A DNA stretch of 64,000 nt from Paracoccus sp. N5 (GCF_000371965.1 NZ_AQUO01000001.1:2178001-2242000); one strand, 5' to 3'; shown: positions 17,037 to 26,720, counted from the first letter of the stretch. Numbers and translations: made by a program. Notes: generated by a model from the sequence alone, not told the origin.

Positions 17037-20000
17037 TCAATGAAAATCCCGCGACTTCGGCAGCATCCTGACCTGGCGCGGATGCTGCGGCCGGGGCGCG
17101 GGCAGGTCGCGCGGGCTTTCGCCCGCCAGCCGCAGCAGCGCATCCGAGCGGTCGCCCAGCCATTGCGCGACGACATGGGTGACGCCCTCGGCGCGCTGGA
17201 CCTGGCCATGCACCTCGAGCAGGCGGGCGGTCATCGTCACGCGGCGGAAGCGGTCGAAGACATTTTCCCACAGCACCAGATTGGCGATGCCGGTCTCGTC
17301 CTCCAGCGTGACGAAGCAGACGCCCTTGGCGCTGCCCGGGCGCTGGCGCACCAGCACGATCCCGGCCATGCGCAGGGGCGCGCGGTTCGGCAGATCGGCT
17401 AGCCCGGCGGCGCTGACATAGCCCTGCGCCTGCATCGAGCGGCGCAGGAAGGCCATGGGATGCGCCTTCAGCGACAGGCGCTGGGTCTGGTAATCGGCGG
17501 TCACCTGTTCGGGCAGCGGCATGGCGGGCAGGGCGACGGCGGGCTCGGCGCCCTCGTCGCGGGCCCCGAACAGCGGCAGGTCCGGCGCGTCGCGCAGGGC
17601 GCGCGCCTGCCACAGCGCCGCCCGCCGGTCGAGACCCATCGAGCGCAGCGCATCCGCCGCCGCGATCACCCGGATGGCGCGCGCGTCGAGCCCGGCGCGG
17701 GTCTTCAGCGCGGCCAGCGAGCCATAGGGCGCCGCCCCGCGCCGCATAGCGATCCGGTCGCCCGCCGCCTTGCCCAGCCCCTCGACCTGGCGCAGGCCCA
17801 GCCGCAGGGCGATGCTGCCGGGGCCTGTCTCCAGCCGGTTGTCCCAGGTGCTGGCATTCACATCCACCGGCAGCACGGTGACGCCATGGTCGCGCGCATC
17901 GCGCACGATCTGCGCGGGCGCATAGAAGCCCATCGGCTGGCTGTTCAGCAGCGCCGCCGCGAAGGCGGCCGGGTAATGGCATTTTAGCCAGGACGAGACA
18001 TAGGCCAGATGCGCAAAGGCGACAGCATGGCTTTCCGGAAAGCCGTAATCGCCGAAACCCTTGATCTGGTTGAAGCAACGCTCGGCGAATTCGCGCTCAT
18101 AGCCGCGCCTGACCATGCGGCCGACCATCTTGTCCTGCAATTGCTCGATCGTGCCGCGCGAGCGGAAGGTGGCCATGGCCTTGCGCAGCTCATCCAGTTC
18201 GTCGGGCTGGAACTCGGCGGCGACCATGGCGATCTTCATCGCCTGCTCCTGGAAGATCGGCACGCCCAAGGTGCGCTCCAGGATGGATTTCAGCTCGTCC
18301 GGGTCGCCGCCCTGGGGAAAGGGATAATCCACCGGCTCGCCATTGCGGCGGCGCAGATAGGGGTGGACCATATCGCCCTGGATCGGGCCGGGGCGGACGA
18401 TGGCGACCTGGATCACCAGGTCGTAGAATTCCCTGGGCCGCAGGCGCGGCAGCATGTTCATCTGCGCCCGGCTTTCGACCTGGAAGGTGCCCAGGCTGTC
18501 GCCCCGCCGCAGCATCTCGAAGGTTGCCGGGTCGTCCTCGTCGAAATCCGACAGGGTCAGCCGCCTGTCGTGATGCTTCTCGATCAGTTCGAAGCATTTC
18601 CGGATGCAGGTCAGCATCCCCAGCGCCAGCACATCGACCTTGAGGATCCCCAGCGCGTCGATGTCGTCCTTGTCCCATTCGATGAAGCTGCGCTCGGGCA
18701 TGGCGGCATTGCCGATGGGCACGGTTTCGTGCAGCGGCCCCTCGGTCAGGATGAAGCCGCCGACATGCTGGGACAGGTGGCGCGGCATGCCGATCATCTG
18801 CTCGGCCAGCCTGATGGTGCGTGCCAGCAGCGGATCGGAGGGATCGACACCGGCCTGGTCGGGATGGGCGGCCTGCATGCTGTCGCCCCAGCTGCCCCAG
18901 ACGGTATTGGCCAGGGCCTGCGTCACGTCCTCGGACAGGCCCATGACCTTGCCGACCTCGCGGATGGCGCTGCGCGGGCGGTAATGGATCACCGTGGCGC
19001 AGAGCCCGGCGCGATGGCGGCCGTATTTGTCATAGATGTGCTGGATCACCTCCTCGCGGCGCTCATGTTCGAAATCGACGTCGATGTCGGGCGGCTCCTT
19101 GCGGGTGTCGCTGAGGAAACGCTCGAACAGCAGCTGGTGCTTGGCGGGGTCGACCGGGGTGATGCCCAGCACGAAGCAGACCGCGGAATTGGCGGCCGAG
19201 CCGCGGCCCTGATGCAGGATCCGGTTTTCCTTGGCGAAATTCACGATCTCGTGGATGGTCAGGAAATAGGGCGCATAGTCCTTGCGCCCGATCAGGTCCA
19301 ACTCCTTGCGCAGCGTCGCTCGCACCTGCGGCGGGATGCCGTCGGGATAGCGTTCACCGGCGCAAGCCCAGGTCAGCGCCTGAAGATGCTGCTGTGGGGT
19401 CAGGCCCTCGGGCACGGTTTCGTGCGGATATTCGTATTTCAGCTCGTCCAGCGAAAAGCGGCAGCTGTCGGCGATCTCGCGCGTGGCGCGGATGGCCTGC
19501 GGCCAGTCGGCAAACAGGCGTTCCATCTGCGCGGGGGATTTCAGATGCCGTTCGGCATTCTGCGACAGCAGCAGGCCCGCCTTGGCGATGGTGGTGCCCT
19601 CGCGGATGCAGGTCATCACGTCCTGAAGCGGGCGGCGGTCGGGGGCGTGGTAATGCACGTCATTGGTGGCAACGATCGAAAGCCCCGCCGCCCGCGCCGC
19701 CCGGTCCAGCCGGTTGATCCGCGCCCGGTCGTCGCCGCGATAAAGCCAGCTTGCCGCGACATGGGACAGCTGCGGCAGCCGCGCGGCCAGCTCGGGCAGG
19801 GGCGACAGATCGTCGCCCGGCAGCCAGATCAGCCGCAGTCCTTCGGCATGGGCGGCAAGGTCGTCAAGGCTCAGGTCGCAGCGGCCCTTCTTCTGCCAGG
19901 CCCCGTCCAGATCGGCGCGGCGGCCCTTGGTGATCAGCGTGGCCAGCCGGCCATAGGCGGCGCGGTCGGTCGGATAGGCCAGGAAGCCGGTGCCATCCGC

Positions 20001-20270
20001 TAGCACGATCCGCGCGCCGACGACCGGACGCAGGTGCAGTTTATTCGCCGTGGCATGCAGCCGCACCACCCCGGCCAGGCTGTTGAGATCGGCGATTCCC
20101 AGCGCGTCATAGCCCAGCAGATGCGCCGCCAAGGCCAGTTCGCTGGGCTGCGAGGCGCCGTGCAGGAAGCTGAAGGCGCTGGTCACGCCCAGTTCGACAT
20201 AGGCCGAGGCCGGGTTCGGGACGGCAACCTCGGGCAGTTTCAGGGCGCTGCGGGGGTGGTGGTCGGGCAT
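17037..20270 (-). CDS. dnaE2: Error-prone DNA polymerase DnaE2 (ImuC)
   Basis: Second, low-fidelity alpha subunit of DNA polymerase III (family C), 1077 residues; it carries out SOS-induced translesion synthesis with ImuA and ImuB. The N-terminal PHP domain (AYVELGVTSAFSFLHGASQPSELA) is followed by the polymerase core with the acidic motif EPPDIDVDFEHERREEV and FQVESRAQMNMLPRLRP, then helix-hairpin-helix and OB-fold regions (APLRMAGIVLVRQRPGSAKG). The start at 20270 overlaps the imuB stop as TGATG, so translation is coupled. The frame is open further upstream, inside imuB, but without family similarity. Confidence 0.96.
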   Translation of the reverse strand: MPDHHPRSALKLPEVAVPNPASAYVELGVTSAFSFLHGASQPSELALAAHLLGYDALGIADLNSLAGVVRLHATANKLHLRPVVGARIVLADGTGFLAYPTDRAAYGRLATLITKGRRADLDGAWQKKGRCDLSLDDLAAHAEGLRLIWLPGDDLSPLPELAARLPQLSHVAASWLYRGDDRARINRLDRAARAAGLSIVATNDVHYHAPDRRPLQDVMTCIREGTTIAKAGLLLSQNAERHLKSPAQMERLFADWPQAIRATREIADSCRFSLDELKYEYPHETVPEGLTPQQHLQALTWACAGERYPDGIPPQVRATLRKELDLIGRKDYAPYFLTIHEIVNFAKENRILHQGRGSAANSAVCFVLGITPVDPAKHQLLFERFLSDTRKEPPDIDVDFEHERREEVIQHIYDKYGRHRAGLCATVIHYRPRSAIREVGKVMGLSEDVTQALANTVWGSWGDSMQAAHPDQAGVDPSDPLLARTIRLAEQMIGMPRHLSQHVGGFILTEGPLHETVPIGNAAMPERSFIEWDKDDIDALGILKVDVLALGMLTCIRKCFELIEKHHDRRLTLSDFDEDDPATFEMLRRGDSLGTFQVESRAQMNMLPRLRPREFYDLVIQVAIVRPGPIQGDMVHPYLRRRNGEPVDYPFPQGGDPDELKSILERTLGVPIFQEQAMKIAMVAAEFQPDELDELRKAMATFRSRGTIEQLQDKMVGRMVRRGYEREFAERCFNQIKGFGDYGFPESHAVAFAHLAYVSSWLKCHYPAAFAAALLNSQPMGFYAPAQIVRDARDHGVTVLPVDVNASTWDNRLETGPGSIALRLGLRQVEGLGKAAGDRIAMRRGAAPYGSLAALKTRAGLDARAIRVIAAADALRSMGLDRRAALWQARALRDAPDLPLFGARDEGAEPAVALPAMPLPEQVTADYQTQRLSLKAHPMAFLRRSMQAQGYVSAAGLADLPNRAPLRMAGIVLVRQRPGSAKGVCFVTLEDETGIANLVLWENVFDRFRRVTMTARLLEVHGQVQRAEGVTHVVAQWLGDRSDALLRLAGESPRDLPAPRPQHPRQVRMLPKSRDFH

Positions 20271-21790
20271 CAGGCGAAGATCCCGTGCAAAAACCAGCGC
20301 GGGGCGCCGCCGCGGCCGTCCTGGACCAGCCCCTCGCGATAGATCCAGAGCCGGCGGCCGTGGTCGTCCTCGATGCGGAAATAGTCGCGCAGCCTGGTGC
20401 CGGGGCGGTCCTGCCACCATTCCGGCGCGATGCGCTCCGGTCCGGCGTGGCGGGCGACGCGCAGGATCTGGCGGCGCCAGATGAATTGCGCCGGCGGGCC
20501 CTCGGGGATGGCGTAAAGCACCTGGATCTCCTCGGGCGGGGTCAGCAGGCGCAGCGGGCGGTCGGGCCGGGCCGGGGGTGCCGGGCTGTCGTCCAGCGGC
20601 GGGCCGGGGATTTCCGAGCGTTCGGGGATATGGCTGTCCTGCGGCAGCGGCCGGCTGATTGCGGCGGCGCCAAAGCGCGCGACCAGCCGGTCGACCAGGC
20701 GCGAGAGCGCCAGCGCCTCGGGGGCGCTGCCGTCCAGGGTGGGCTGGGCCTGGGCCATGGGCTCGACCGCCTCGGCCGACAGGCGGATCAGGTCGAAGCC
20801 ATAGCCGGGATCCAGCCGGTCCAGCCGGCCCTGGAACAGCCGCAGCAGATGCGCGGGATCGCGGGCCGGGGCGGCCAGCGCGACGCGGATGTCGCGCCGC
20901 TCGCCATCGACGCGGAACACCGACAGGCAGAGCCGGCGGCAGCCGCGATCCTGCGCCGCCATGTCGGCGCAAAGCTGTCCGGTCGGGCCGGGCAGCCAGT
21001 CCGAGGGGTCCATGACCGGCTCGGCCAGCCGGGCCTCGGCGGCGAATTCGGCCGGCGGCTCGGGCGCATCCAGCGGTTCCGCCGCGCGTCCCAGCGCCTG
21101 GTCGAGCCGGATCAGCGGGTTGTCGGCCGGCGCGGCCCGGGCGAAGCGGCGCATCAGCGGCAGGCGCGGCAGCGCGGCCAGATCGCCGATGGTCTTCAGC
21201 CCCAGCCGGCGCAACAGCAGCAGGGTTTCCTCCGACAGCCGCAGCCCGGCGACCGTCAGCGGCGCCAAGGCTGGCAGCGGATCGGTGCAGATCGCGCGTT
21301 CGGGTCCGAAGCGGGCCAGCGCCCAGGCCGCGCCGCGCGTCGGCGCCAGCGCCAGCCGGCAGGATAATCCGGCGCGGGCGAATCCGGCCTGGATCTCTGC
21401 CAGCAGCGCGGGCTCGCCGCCGAACAGATGCGCGGTGCCGGTGGTGTCGAGGATCAGCCCGTCCGTGCCGTCCACGGCGCCGAACGGCCCCCAGCGCCGG
21501 ATCCAGAACGCCAGCCGGGCCAGCCGGGCGGCGTCCTGCGCGGGCTGGGCATCCTCGACCCGCAGCTCGGGGCAGATGCTGCGGCAATCGACCACGCGGG
21601 CGCCGGGCCGGGCGCCGGCCTCTTCGCCGGCCCGGTTCGCGGCATGGACCACGGGCCCATGCGGCCCGGAAGCCGCCAGCGCCAGCGGCACCGCGTCAGG
21701 CCAGGCCGCGCCCTGCCGCGCGCGCTGGTGCAGCCAGCTCTCGATCGCGAGGCGGGGCAGAAAGATCGAGACGATCCGCCGCCCGGTCAT
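20270..21790 (-). CDS. imuB: Y-family polymerase-like mutasome protein ImuB
   Basis: A 506-residue Y-family-like protein that lacks polymerase activity and tethers DnaE2 to the beta clamp. The N-terminal region (RRIVSIFLPRLAIESWLHQRA) aligns with the Y-family palm but lacks the first catalytic acidic pair, as expected for ImuB. The 'DGTDGLILDTTGTAHLFGGE' segment and the C-terminal IWRRQILRVARHAGPERIAPEWW followed by RDYFRIEDDHGRRLWIYREG are family hallmarks. The start MTGRRIVS at 21790 was chosen because similarity begins there. It overlaps imuA by 95 bases at its 5' end and dnaE2 by one base at its 3' end. Confidence 0.94.
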   Translation of the reverse strand: MTGRRIVSIFLPRLAIESWLHQRARQGAAWPDAVPLALAASGPHGPVVHAANRAGEEAGARPGARVVDCRSICPELRVEDAQPAQDAARLARLAFWIRRWGPFGAVDGTDGLILDTTGTAHLFGGEPALLAEIQAGFARAGLSCRLALAPTRGAAWALARFGPERAICTDPLPALAPLTVAGLRLSEETLLLLRRLGLKTIGDLAALPRLPLMRRFARAAPADNPLIRLDQALGRAAEPLDAPEPPAEFAAEARLAEPVMDPSDWLPGPTGQLCADMAAQDRGCRRLCLSVFRVDGERRDIRVALAAPARDPAHLLRLFQGRLDRLDPGYGFDLIRLSAEAVEPMAQAQPTLDGSAPEALALSRLVDRLVARFGAAAISRPLPQDSHIPERSEIPGPPLDDSPAPPARPDRPLRLLTPPEEIQVLYAIPEGPPAQFIWRRQILRVARHAGPERIAPEWWQDRPGTRLRDYFRIEDDHGRRLWIYREGLVQDGRGGAPRWFLHGIFA

Positions 21791-22376
21791 GGCGCGCCAC
21801 CCAGGTCGAGGGCGGCTGGCCGCGCGCCCGGAACAGCTCGGCCAGCCAGTGCGGATCGCCGGGCGCCTTGGGATCGTCGGGGTCGGGGGCCGAGGGCAGG
21901 GCCGACAGCTGCCAGCGCATCCGCGCCGCGCTGGCATCGGGCCGGGCGGCATGGCGGATCAGCCAGCAGGGCAGGCCGGCGGCCTCGGCGCGCAGGGCCA
22001 GGCGGCGGCTGGCGGTAAAGCTCAGCGCCGGGGGGGCGCCATGGATCTCTCCGACCACGGCGGCCAGGGCGCGGCTGCGCAGGCCGTCCTCCAGCGCGGC
22101 CAGCACATCGGCGGGGCGCGTCAAGTCCAGCCGCAGCAGCGCCCGGCCGGTGCCGGGCAGGAAAGGGGCGCCGAATTCCGCCCGGCTGAGCCGGTCCTGC
22201 GCCCAGAGCACCCGCCCCGGCGGCAGCGCGGCCAGCACGAATCCCGCCGCCGCGGCATCCAGGGGGTGCCGGGAATCGAAGGCCTCGGACAGGGTGGCGC
22301 CGGCGAGGCGCGGCACCGCGGGGGCTGGCGCCCGTCCGAAAGGCGTCACCCCGCGCAGGAAAGGGTGGGCGGTCAT
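21696..22376 (-). CDS. imuA: ImuA, RecA-like mutasome accessory protein
   Basis: A 226-residue protein of the ImuA (SulA/RecA-like) family required for DnaE2/ImuB-dependent mutagenesis. Visible family patterns are LSEAFDSRHPLDAAAAGFVLAALPPGRVLWAQDRL, the central ALEDGLRSRALAAVVGEIHGAP, LSFTASRRLALRAEAAGLPCWLIRH and the C-terminal PPSTWVARHD. No intact Walker A motif is present. Translation starts at 22376, 14 bases after a LexA box. It is the first gene of the imuA-imuB-dnaE2 operon. Confidence 0.9.
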   Translation of the reverse strand: MTAHPFLRGVTPFGRAPAPAVPRLAGATLSEAFDSRHPLDAAAAGFVLAALPPGRVLWAQDRLSRAEFGAPFLPGTGRALLRLDLTRPADVLAALEDGLRSRALAAVVGEIHGAPPALSFTASRRLALRAEAAGLPCWLIRHAARPDASAARMRWQLSALPSAPDPDDPKAPGDPHWLAELFRARGQPPSTWVARHDRAADRLDLSAPPRDRELAAPARAAGRGLA

Positions 22377-22390
22377 GGCTCGTTCAAGAT

Positions 22391-22430
22391 GTTCCTTGTT
22401 TGTTCTAATTCTGCGCGAGGGATTCGTCAA
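22391..22430 (-). promoter_or_regulatory. SOS promoter and LexA box of imuA-imuB-dnaE2
   Basis: On the minus strand: TTGACG (complement of 22425-22430)-N17-TAGAAC (complement of 22402-22407). The LexA box GAAC-AAACAAG-GAAC (complement of 22391-22405) begins within the -10. This is the same layout as at lexA (61673-61712). Confidence 0.9.
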
Positions 22431-22508
22431 TCGGCCGGGCATGCTTGGGTCAGGGCTGAGCGGTTCGAGCCATGGCCGGTGCTTCCGGACATCCGGGCCC
22501 GTTTCTGG

Positions 22509-23285
22509 GGTCCTGTTGCACGCAAGGGCTCTGCGACAGGGTTTCTGAGCGCGGGCTTGCCGTCAGGTCGGCGAAGCAGACCGGAATCCTGCGCCCTGAC
22601 GGTCGAAGTCCCGGGTCATGAAGCACTAACCCAGCAGGTCCACGCAGCCCATCTTCGTTTTGGCGCGGCGGCAGTGGCACCATCGTTGTCACAGCACTCC
22701 GCCAGGTAATCTCGCTGTGCGCAGGGCTTCATTTCTGGCGACCGCACCGGCTGGCTTCCGCGGCTTGGCCTTCCTGCATGGCGGGATGAGATGGGTCTGC
22801 GCTCGGCGACGCTAAGCACCGTCTGCGGTTACACTTCCGATCTCCTCGTCGCCGGGCCTTGCCTGGGCAGGTGGGACGGACAGTGCCGCCAACGTGACCT
22901 TCGGTAATCTCGGTTGCCGGATACCCGAGGCTCCCTCGTTATCCGGGGACGGATCTGCGCCTGTTCCGTTGCTTGGCGCCGCCATGCTTGCGTGCATGCT
23001 GTCGAAAGACGAGAGCCTTCTTGCAGCGCGACAGCGTGCTGACGTCGGGCTCCGTCCAGTCGAGCAAGACCATGCCGAACAGCGCCTTCACCGGCAGGCA
23101 TGTCTGCTGTCGGCCCCGACGACCGTCGGGGTGGCATTCCAGAGCATGCGAATGTCAGGCGGGAGGGCACCCTGGCGCTTGATTGTGCGCTGGTCAGTCA
23201 CTTCGTTGTTGTCAGTCTGACAGCAAGGACAGTCATCCTCTGAATCCATGACGGACATAATCCGCGGAATTCGCGCAACAGAGCC
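22509..23285 (-). mobile_element. Decayed IS5-family insertion sequence
   Basis: A relic of about 0.78 kb. The right end (GGTCCTGTTGCACG at 22509 on the plus strand) and the left end (GGCTCTGTTGCGCG read on the minus strand from 23285) look like degraded terminal inverted repeats sharing CTGTTGC. Between them lies a broken transposase. No clear target duplication remains. It fills the otherwise gene-free space between imuA and clpA. Confidence 0.65.
22560..23201 (-). pseudogene. IS5-family transposase pseudogene
   Basis: No frame is open over the whole length, but pieces of an IS5-type transposase can be read in order along the minus strand in changing frames. They are VTDQRTIKRQGALPPDIRML from a GTG at 23201, then VKALFGMVLLDWTEPDVSTL, ARKHGGAKQRNRRRSVPG, DEEIGSVTADGA, then IPPCRKAKPRKPAGAVARNE, KTKMGCVDLLG and finally RDFDRQGAGF. 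These correspond to the N-terminal, DDE-domain and C-terminal blocks of the family. Several internal deletions and frameshifts separate them, and stops interrupt. It cannot make an active transposase. Confidence 0.75.
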
Positions 23286-23295
23286 TCTGCAAGTG

Positions 23296-23319
23296 AAAAA
23301 GGCGGCACCGGGTGCCGCC
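23296..23319 (-). terminator. Rho-independent terminator of clpA
   Basis: Stem GGCGGCAC/GTGCCGCC (23301-23308 and 23312-23319) with a 3-base loop. On the minus strand it is followed by TTTTT (complement of 23296-23300), 20 bases after the clpA stop. Confidence 0.9.
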
Positions 23320-23338
23320 TTCTTACTCAGGGCGCAGA

Positions 23339-25660
23339 TCAATCGGCCGTCAGCAGCGGCGGCTTCGAGTTGCTGATCTTGGGCGTTTCCGGGCCGGTGA
23401 TGTCGAAAACGGGCTTGTCGTCCTCGATCCGCACCCGCACGATCCCGCCCTTGGTCAGGCGACCGAACAGCAGTTCCTCGGCCAGCGGCTTCTTGATCGT
23501 CTCCTGGATCACGCGACCCAGCGGCCGGGCACCCATCTTTTCGTCATAGCCCTTTTCGGCCAGCCAGTCGGCGGCTTCGGAGGTCAGCTCGATATGGACG
23601 CCGCGATCGATGAGCTGGGCTTCCAGCTGCAGCACGAATTTCTCGACCACATGGACCACCACCTCGCGCGAGAGGGCGGCGAAGCTGATGATCGCGTCCA
23701 GCCGGTTGCGGAACTCGGGCGTGAAGGTGCGCTCGATGGCGGCGGTATCCTCGCCCTCGCGCTTTTCGCGGCCGAAGCCGATGGCCGCCTTCTGCATGTC
23801 CGAGGCGCCCGCGTTCGAGGTCATGATCAGGATCACGTTGCGGAAATCCACCTGCCGGCCGTTGTGGTCGGTCAGCTTGCCGTGGTCCATCACCTGCAAC
23901 AGGATGTTGTAGACATCCGGATGCGCCTTTTCGATCTCGTCGAGCAGCAGCACGCAATGCGGATGCTGGTCCACGCCATCGGTCAGCAGCCCGCCCTGGT
24001 CGAAGCCGACATAGCCCGGAGGCGCGCCGATCAGGCGGCTGACCGCATGTTTCTCCATGTATTCCGACATATCGAAGCGCAGCAGCTCCACGCCCAGCGT
24101 GCTGGCGAGCTGCTTGGCCACCTCGGTCTTGCCGACGCCGGTCGGGCCGGCAAACAGGTAGTTGCCGATCGGCTTCTCGGGCTCACGCAGCCCGGCCCGG
24201 GCCAGCTTGATGGCCGAGGCCAGGGCCTCGATCGCCGCATCCTGGCCGAAGACCAGCCGCTTCAGCGTCGCGTCCAGATCCTTCAGCACCGCCGCATCGT
24301 CCTTGGAGACGCTTTTCGGCGGGATACGGGCGATCTTGGCCACCACGGCCTCGATCTCTTTCGGGCCGATGGTCTTGCGGCGCTTGCTTTCGCTGACCAG
24401 ATGCTGGGCGGCGCCCGCCTCGTCGATCACGTCGATGGCGCTGTCGGGCAGCTTGCGGTCGTTGATGTAGCGGCTGGCCAGCTCCACCGCCGACTTGATC
24501 GCGTCATTGGTATAGCGCAGGTCGTGATGCTTTTCGAAGCTGGGCTTCAGGCCCATCAGGATCTTGATCGCATCGGGCACGGTCGGCTCGTTCACGTCGA
24601 TCTTCTGGAAGCGCCGCGACAGCGCGCGGTCCTTCTCGAAATGCTGGCGGAACTCCTTGTAGGTGGTCGAGCCCATGCAGCGCAGCTTGCCGCCGGCGAG
24701 CGCCGGCTTCAGCAGGTTCGAGGCATCCATCGCCCCGCCCGAGGTGGCGCCGGCGCCGATCACGGTGTGGATCTCGTCGATGAAGAGGATGGCGTCGGGA
24801 TGCTCTTCCAGCTCCTTGACCACGGCCTTCAGCCGCTCCTCGAAATCGCCGCGATAGCGGGTCCCGGCCAGCAGCGCGCCCATGTCGAGCGAGAAGATGG
24901 TCGAGCCGGCCAGCACGTCCGGCGTCTCGCCGCGGGTGATCTTCAGCGCCAGGCCCTCGGCGATGGCGGTCTTGCCGACGCCCGGATCGCCCACCAGCAG
25001 CGGGTTGTTCTTGCGCCGGCGGCACAGCACCTGGATGCAGCGCTCGACCTCGTCGGCGCGGCCGATCAGCGGGTCCACGTCGCCCTTGGCGGCCTTGCGG
25101 TTCAGGTCCACGCAATATTTCGCGAGCGCGGTTTCGTCCTTGGCGGGCGCGGCTTCGGCCTGGGCCTGCTCGCCCTGGTGCTCGGCGCCCTGGACCGGAC
25201 GGTTCTCCGAGAAGGAGGGATTCTTGGCGACGCCATGGGCGATGAAATTCACCGCGTCATAGCGGGTCATGTCCAGTTCCTGCAGGAAGAAGGCGGCGTT
25301 CGATTCCCGCTCGGCGAAGATGGCGACCAGCACGTTCGCGCCCGTCACCTCGGTCCGGCCCGAGCTTTGCACATGGATCGCCGCGCGCTGGATCACGCGC
25401 TGGAAGGCGGCGGTCGGAACGGCCTCGGATCCCTCGACATCGGTGATGAGGGTCGACAGGTCGTCTTCGATGAACTCGACCAGCATCCGGCGCAATTCGT
25501 CCAGATCGACGTTGCAGGCCCGCATCACCTTCACGGCATCGGGCTCTTCCGTCAGCGCAAGCAACAGGTGCTCGAGCGTGGCAAGCTCATGGCGATGGTC
25601 GTTGGCCAGCGCGAGGGCGCCATGGATGGCCTGTTCCAGCGAGGTCGAAAAGGAAGGCAC
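23339..25660 (-). CDS. clpA: ATP-dependent Clp protease ATP-binding subunit ClpA
   Basis: Hexameric AAA+ unfoldase that feeds substrates to ClpP, 773 residues. The N-terminal Clp-N repeat domain (SLEQAIHGALALANDHRHELATLEHLL) is followed by AAA-1 with Walker A GDPGVGKT and AAA-2 with GPTGVGKT and Walker B VLLLDEIEKAH. An IGF loop for ClpP docking is seen in AAIGFGREK. The absence of the ClpB middle coiled coil separates it from ClpB. The adaptor gene clpS, often next to clpA, is not seen in the 262-bp upstream gap. Confidence 0.96.
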   Translation of the reverse strand: MPSFSTSLEQAIHGALALANDHRHELATLEHLLLALTEEPDAVKVMRACNVDLDELRRMLVEFIEDDLSTLITDVEGSEAVPTAAFQRVIQRAAIHVQSSGRTEVTGANVLVAIFAERESNAAFFLQELDMTRYDAVNFIAHGVAKNPSFSENRPVQGAEHQGEQAQAEAAPAKDETALAKYCVDLNRKAAKGDVDPLIGRADEVERCIQVLCRRRKNNPLLVGDPGVGKTAIAEGLALKITRGETPDVLAGSTIFSLDMGALLAGTRYRGDFEERLKAVVKELEEHPDAILFIDEIHTVIGAGATSGGAMDASNLLKPALAGGKLRCMGSTTYKEFRQHFEKDRALSRRFQKIDVNEPTVPDAIKILMGLKPSFEKHHDLRYTNDAIKSAVELASRYINDRKLPDSAIDVIDEAGAAQHLVSESKRRKTIGPKEIEAVVAKIARIPPKSVSKDDAAVLKDLDATLKRLVFGQDAAIEALASAIKLARAGLREPEKPIGNYLFAGPTGVGKTEVAKQLASTLGVELLRFDMSEYMEKHAVSRLIGAPPGYVGFDQGGLLTDGVDQHPHCVLLLDEIEKAHPDVYNILLQVMDHGKLTDHNGRQVDFRNVILIMTSNAGASDMQKAAIGFGREKREGEDTAAIERTFTPEFRNRLDAIISFAALSREVVVHVVEKFVLQLEAQLIDRGVHIELTSEAADWLAEKGYDEKMGARPLGRVIQETIKKPLAEELLFGRLTKGGIVRVRIEDDKPVFDITGPETPKISNSKPPLLTAD

Positions 25661-25922
25661 TTCAAGCTCCTGTCAGTCGGCTGGCGGTTTGGGCCGCCAT
25701 ATCTAGCGGTCCACCTGACCAGACTGTCACGATACAGTTAAGAATTGGTGGATTTTCGCGCAATTCAAGCGGTAATTGCTTCCGCTCATGCCGAATTTCC
25801 CGCGGCTGAGGCAGATGTGATGATTGGCAGGCGAAATTTCAAGCAGCCCGCCCGCCGGCGGCGCCCCGGCGCCACGAGGGCGGGATGCTGTTCGAATTCG
25901 CTTGCCGCGTTGCAGAAACATC

Positions 25923-26669
25923 TCAGAATACGTCCTTGCGCCGGCGCAGCTCGGCAAAGACGCGGGCATCGGATTCGCCCTGCAAGCCCAGGGAATCCCG
26001 CAGTTCCGCCACGCGCAGGAAGGGATTCGTCGCCCGTTCCTCGGCCAAGGTCGAGGGCGCGCAGGGCCGCGCGCCCGCCGCGGTCTCCGCCAGGCGTTTC
26101 TGCAATGCGGCATTGTCCGGCTCGACCGAGAGCGCGAAGGCGCCGTTGCCGCGGCAATAATCGTGGCCGGAACAGACCAGCGTTTCCCCTGGCAGCGCAT
26201 CCAGGCGTGAGAGCGAGTCCCACATCGTTTCGGCGTCGCCCTCGAACAGCCGGCCGCATCCCAGCGCCATCAGGCTGTCGGCGGTGAAGACCATGGCCGA
26301 TTCCGGCAGGTGGAAGGCGATGTGGCCGATGGTATGGCCGGAGACGTCGATGACCTCGGCCGGCTCGCCGCAGATCCGCGCCGTCTCGCCGGGCCGGACG
26401 GCCAGGTCCAGCGGCGGCAGGCGGGCGGCGTCCTGCGCATTGCCCATGACGCGCGCGCCGGTCATCCGGACCAGTTCGGGCACGGCCTGGATATGGTCGG
26501 CGTGATGATGGGTCAGCGCGATCAGGTCCAGCGACCAGCCGCGCGCGGCGAGTTCCGCGAGGATCGGCGTGGCTTCGGGGGCGTCGATCAGCGCGGTCTG
26601 GCCGTTGCCGTTGAGCAGCCAGGCATAGTTGTCGGTCAGGCAGCGGACGGGGACCAGTTCCAGCGGCAT
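25923..26669 (-). CDS. gloB: Hydroxyacylglutathione hydrolase (glyoxalase II)
   Basis: Hydrolyses S-D-lactoylglutathione to D-lactate and glutathione, completing methylglyoxal detoxification; 248 residues. The metallo-beta-lactamase motif THHHADH is near residue 54. Further metal ligands are seen in SGHTIGHIAFH and SGHDYCRGN, and the C-terminal glutathione-binding helix region ends FAELRRRKDVF. The start MPLELVPVRCLTDNYAW is the family start; an in-frame ATG 60 bases upstream would overlap the divergent methyltransferase gene. Confidence 0.95.
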   Translation of the reverse strand: MPLELVPVRCLTDNYAWLLNGNGQTALIDAPEATPILAELAARGWSLDLIALTHHHADHIQAVPELVRMTGARVMGNAQDAARLPPLDLAVRPGETARICGEPAEVIDVSGHTIGHIAFHLPESAMVFTADSLMALGCGRLFEGDAETMWDSLSRLDALPGETLVCSGHDYCRGNGAFALSVEPDNAALQKRLAETAAGARPCAPSTLAEERATNPFLRVAELRDSLGLQGESDARVFAELRRRKDVF

Positions 26670-26720
26670 TGGCAAAATCCTCTCTTTGCCGCAGTCTGGC
26701 CGGGCGAAGCGGGGGACGCA

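Noticed and set aside
17037..21587. A single 1516-residue imuB-dnaE2 fusion
   Set aside because: The frame is open upstream of dnaE2, but that part is imuB read in the wrong frame. DnaE2 similarity begins at the ATG at 20270, where it overlaps the imuB stop.
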